Of a stretch of DNA of 7,824 nt, positions 6,543 through 7,824 are shown one piece after another (within the stretch, counting starts at the first letter, position 1; the number at the start of each line of letters is the position of its first letter). The position numbers and the translations under genes are program-made. Under the pieces are notes generated by a model. It was not told the origin of the DNA, searched no databases, and saw only the letters and a list, made by a program, of their open reading frames with translations. The stretch comes from Calditrichaeota bacterium AABM5.125.24 (lineage in GTDB: Bacteria; Electryoneota; AABM5-125-24; Hatepunaeales; Hatepunaeaceae): the NCBI GenBank assembly GCA_002127415.1, contig MWJR01000030.1:1-7824 (forward strand), read 5' to 3'.

Positions 6543-6923
6543 TTATTTCGGAATTCCATCCCCGTTTTTTCCGCCACCTGTGACAGAATATTTATAACGT
6601 CTTGTAAATACGCACCTTCCAGCATATCCCCTCTTTCCAGGTAAAAACGCTTCGGTAGGGCATATCATCATAATCCCCCTCAATAGAAGGGGAAAGAAGC
6701 AGAATCTGTCAACAATAAAACGTTCTGAGTAATAATCGAGCATATCCGGCGACCGATCCAGCCCGACAATCTCCACCCCCGACTCCGCAACCGGAATAGT
6801 TATCCGCCCCGTGCCGCATCCGATCTCCAGCACCGGTCCACCGGCTTTCTTCGCCTCTTCCACGTAGAACGGCACGTCCCCCATAGAGACTTCGGACGTA
6901 TAGGAATCGTAAAAAAGCCGCAT
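6543..6923 (-). pseudogene. Truncated SAM-dependent methyltransferase remnant
   Basis: The first roughly 68 residues read as a class I methyltransferase start: DVPFYVEEAKKAGG (16-29), motif I VLEIGCGTGRI (31-41), then IVGLDRSPDML (52-62) with the acidic residue Asp56 that binds the ribose. After about residue 68 (near 6719) the similarity stops, and the frame runs on as unrelated sequence including a C/G palindrome (6676-6692), ending just before leuC. Full enzymes of this kind have about 200-260 residues and further motifs for substrate binding, all missing here. The ATG at 6923 has no good ribosome binding site. A nearby run of six A at 6911-6916 could hide a frameshift from a longer N-terminus. 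It is best called a pseudogene, since the fragment cannot complete the fold. Confidence 0.7.
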
Positions 6924-6979
6924 CTATCCCGTAGTATTCTTTCAATCCCACACCCACAGAATTGAATATTTGCTGCCCG

Positions 6980-7051
6980 CCGGCAGACGCCCTCGTCTGC
7001 CGGTTAAGTGCTTGATTTCCCGTCATCCCGAACCTTCGGGATGACGGGAAA
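6980..7051. repeat. Two-hairpin repeat module (CCCT hairpin plus 17-bp palindrome)
   Basis: CCGGCAGACG (6980-6989) pairs perfectly with CGTCTGCCGG (6994-7003) around a CCCT loop. After a spacer (TTAAGTGCTTGA) comes a perfect 17-bp inverted repeat, 7016-7032 with 7035-7051, containing GTCATCCCGAA. The same order of modules, with shorter stems, recurs at 7632-7682 on the other side of the RRM gene. The module is followed by a partial dispersed-repeat copy (7061-7093, ATTCTCGGACA then GCCGGAATGACAG). Confidence 0.8.
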
Positions 7052-7105
7052 CAACGCTAAATTCTCGGACATCATATCCTGCCGGAATGACAGTAAGAAT
7101 AAATC

Positions 7106-7161
7106 GTGTCAAACGTCCCCCCCACAAGTGGTGTCAAACAGGACGTTTGACACCACTTGTG
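7106..7161. repeat. Competing inverted repeats downstream of the RRM gene
   Basis: A 17-bp perfect inverted repeat pairs 7123-7139 (CACAAGTGGTGTCAAAC) with 7145-7161 around AGGAC. A second arm at 7106-7118 (GTGTCAAACGTCC) is the exact complement of 7141-7153, so two mutually exclusive foldings share the same right arm. GTGTCAAAC is thereby a direct repeat at 7106 and 7131. The element lies in the possible 3' untranslated region of the RRM mRNA, though an unrelated palindromic insertion is as likely. Confidence 0.7.
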
Positions 7162-7178
7162 TCGTGACTGGGACTAAA

Positions 7179-7205
7179 TGCTGCCAAACCAGAAATTTGA
7201 CAGCA
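7179..7205 (-). terminator. Candidate weak terminator hairpin after the RRM gene
   Basis: Read on the minus strand, TGCTGTCAAA (7205-7196) pairs with TTTGGCAGCA (7188-7179), ten pairs with one G-U, around a 7-nt loop. It starts 13 bases past the RRM stop codon and is followed by TTTAG, only a short U-run. Position and strand-specific wobble favour an RNA role. The poor U-tract keeps the call tentative. Confidence 0.4.
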
Positions 7206-7218
7206 CGTCTAATCTGTT

Positions 7219-7497
7219 CTAATACCTTTGGGGTCTTCCTCCTTCTCTGCCTCCTTCTCTGCTTTTGGGCGGATGAGCCTCGTCAACTCTTAAAGTCCGT
7301 CCATCGTAATCGCTGCCGTCCAGCGCTTCCTTGGCGGCTTCAGCTTCAGATGGGTTAGACATCTCAACAAACCCAAAGCCACGGCCTTCGATTACGTTGA
7401 CATGCTTAACCTCGCCATACTCGGAAAACAGCTTCTCTAACTGTTCGTTAGTTACAGAATACTTGAGATTTCCGATGTAAAGCCTGCTACCTTGCAT
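7219..7497 (-). CDS. Small RRM-domain RNA-binding protein
   Basis: This 92-residue cytoplasmic protein is a single RNA recognition motif with a short tail, the type found in cyanobacteria, Chloroflexota and other bacteria, where such proteins bind single-stranded RNA. RNP2 is LYIGNL (6-11) and RNP1 is RGFGFVEM (39-46), with the stacking aromatic residues Tyr7, Phe41 and Phe43. The loop between the second and third strands (VNVIEGRGF, 33-41) is about seven residues shorter than in common bacterial RRMs. The tail SREGGREGGRPQRY is Gly/Arg-rich and encoded by a tandem 12-base repeat (7239-7262). The open frame extends upstream to 7686, but the ATG at 7497 has a perfect AGGAGGT just before it and starts exactly at the domain. 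Repeat modules flank the gene on both sides. Its RNA targets are unknown. Confidence 0.9.
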   Translation of the reverse strand: MQGSRLYIGNLKYSVTNEQLEKLFSEYGEVKHVNVIEGRGFGFVEMSNPSEAEAAKEALDGSDYDGRTLRVDEAHPPKSREGGREGGRPQRY

Positions 7498-7501
7498 TCT
7501 G

Positions 7502-7508
7502 ACCTCCT
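7502..7508 (-). promoter_or_regulatory. Strong ribosome binding site of the RRM gene
   Basis: AGGAGGT on the minus strand lies four bases before the ATG at 7497. It fixes the start at MQGSRLYIG and argues against the longer open frame beginning at 7686. Confidence 0.85.
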
Positions 7509-7631
7509 TCTGGTCTTTGTCTCTCTCTTTGTCCAATAATGCTTTCTCAGGAGGTAGAAACAGGATAGTGGCTCTGACCTCTTCAGCGACAACATTATCA
7601 TAACAAGAGAACCTTGAGGCACGTGTGTTAT
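7509..7631. other. RRM gene leader, no feature recognised
   Basis: About 120 bases upstream of the RRM ribosome binding site. On the minus strand it contains TATGATAAT near 7595-7605, a fair -10 box, but no matching -35 at the right distance. The open frame here shows no recognisable protein. Confidence 0.3.
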
Positions 7632-7682
7632 CACACGCCCTTGTGTTTAAAAGTGCTGTCATCCTGACATTTCGGGATGACA
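7632..7682. repeat. Two-hairpin repeat module, second copy
   Basis: A short CCCT-loop hairpin (ACACG 7633-7637 with TGTGT 7642-7646, one G-U) is followed by TTAAAAGTGC and an 11-bp hairpin, 7657-7667 with 7672-7682 (TGTCATCCTGA / TCGGGATGACA). Order, spacer and the GTCATCC / GGATGAC core match the module at 6980-7051, in the same orientation, so the pair brackets the RRM gene. Confidence 0.65.
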
Positions 7683-7700
7683 ACATACTTCCCCCAGTCC

Positions 7701-7824
7701 TATTAAGGGGGGCATTTTATAGTTGACATTGAGCTCTGTCATTCCGACGCAGCAGTCTGTCCGAGAATTGCTTTTGGGTTGCTCTGCGGCAAGGCGCACG
7801 CCCCCAGCTTTTCCTGACTTTCGT
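7701..7824. repeat. Dispersed repeat copy C (inverted), cut by the window end
   Basis: TATTAAGGGGGGCA at 7701-7714 is the exact inverse of 5163-5176, and 7701-7749 also resembles 5018-5060 in direct orientation (GCATTTT, TAGT, then CATTCCGACG against CATACCGGCG). From about 7736 the element is the inverse of copies A and B: CTGTCATTCCG, then CAGTCTGTCCGAGAAT at 7753-7768, and finally 7798-7824, an exact 27-base inverse of 3827-3853. The GAAA-loop hairpin of copy B would be completed beyond the window. Confidence 0.75.

Noticed and set aside
6560..6600. Promoter for leuC (TATAAA on the minus strand at 6591-6596)
   Set aside because: No acceptable -35 lies at the correct spacing, and AT-rich DNA alone is weak evidence.
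6903..7000. Frameshifted longer methyltransferase N-terminus across the A6 run at 6911-6916
   Set aside because: The other frame gives only a few plausible residues (KEYYGIDAAF), and the ATG at 6923 is itself a reasonable start, so a frameshift is not shown.
7498..7686. Longer RRM protein starting at 7686
   Set aside because: The perfect AGGAGGT and ATG at the domain border fix the start, and the extension overlaps a repeat hairpin.

Overview
The window looks like a piece of a moderately GC-rich bacterial chromosome, probably from an uncultured anaerobe. The archaeal/Firmicutes-type LeuC and LeuD, the small RRM protein and the heavy load of palindromic intergenic repeats would fit Chloroflexota (Dehalococcoidia-like) or a deltaproteobacterial-type lineage, but this is a weak inference and no phylogenetic marker is present. 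Every credible gene lies on the minus strand, so the text below follows transcription from right to left.

Layout in the direction of transcription: a small RRM RNA-binding protein (7497 to 7219) with a strong ribosome binding site; a remnant of a SAM-dependent methyltransferase (6923 to about 6543) that keeps the SAM-binding start and loses the rest; leuC (6540 to 5221); a repeat-filled gap; a MarR-family regulator (4966 to 4475) whose end overlaps the start of leuD (4485 to 3982); a 415-base repeat-filled gap; then a tightly coupled pair, a divergent thiolase (3566 to 2319) and a 3-hydroxyacyl-CoA dehydrogenase/enoyl-CoA hydratase fusion (2316 to 247).

LeuC and LeuD are the two halves of one Fe-S hydro-lyase, most likely 3-isopropylmalate dehydratase of leucine synthesis. 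Their genes are separated by the MarR gene. The thiolase and the fusion protein could together carry out hydration, oxidation and thiolytic cleavage of an acyl-CoA, that is the last three steps of a beta-oxidation-like cycle. Both are divergent around the active site, so the substrate is open.

The intergenic DNA is unusually structured. It holds (i) short hairpins with differing stems but the same CCCT loop, (ii) a dispersed element with core ATTATCGGACAGACTG and the end CCGGAATGACAG, (iii) two 40-base arrays of a degenerate octamer (ACTTGNNN) that each run over the stop codon of a gene, and (iv) C/G-rich palindromes, one of which sits in frame inside leuC. Both ends of the window fall inside these repeats. 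I found no tRNA, rRNA, CRISPR array, transposase or phage gene. The least explained features are the hairpin family, the octamer arrays at gene ends and the insertion in leuC.
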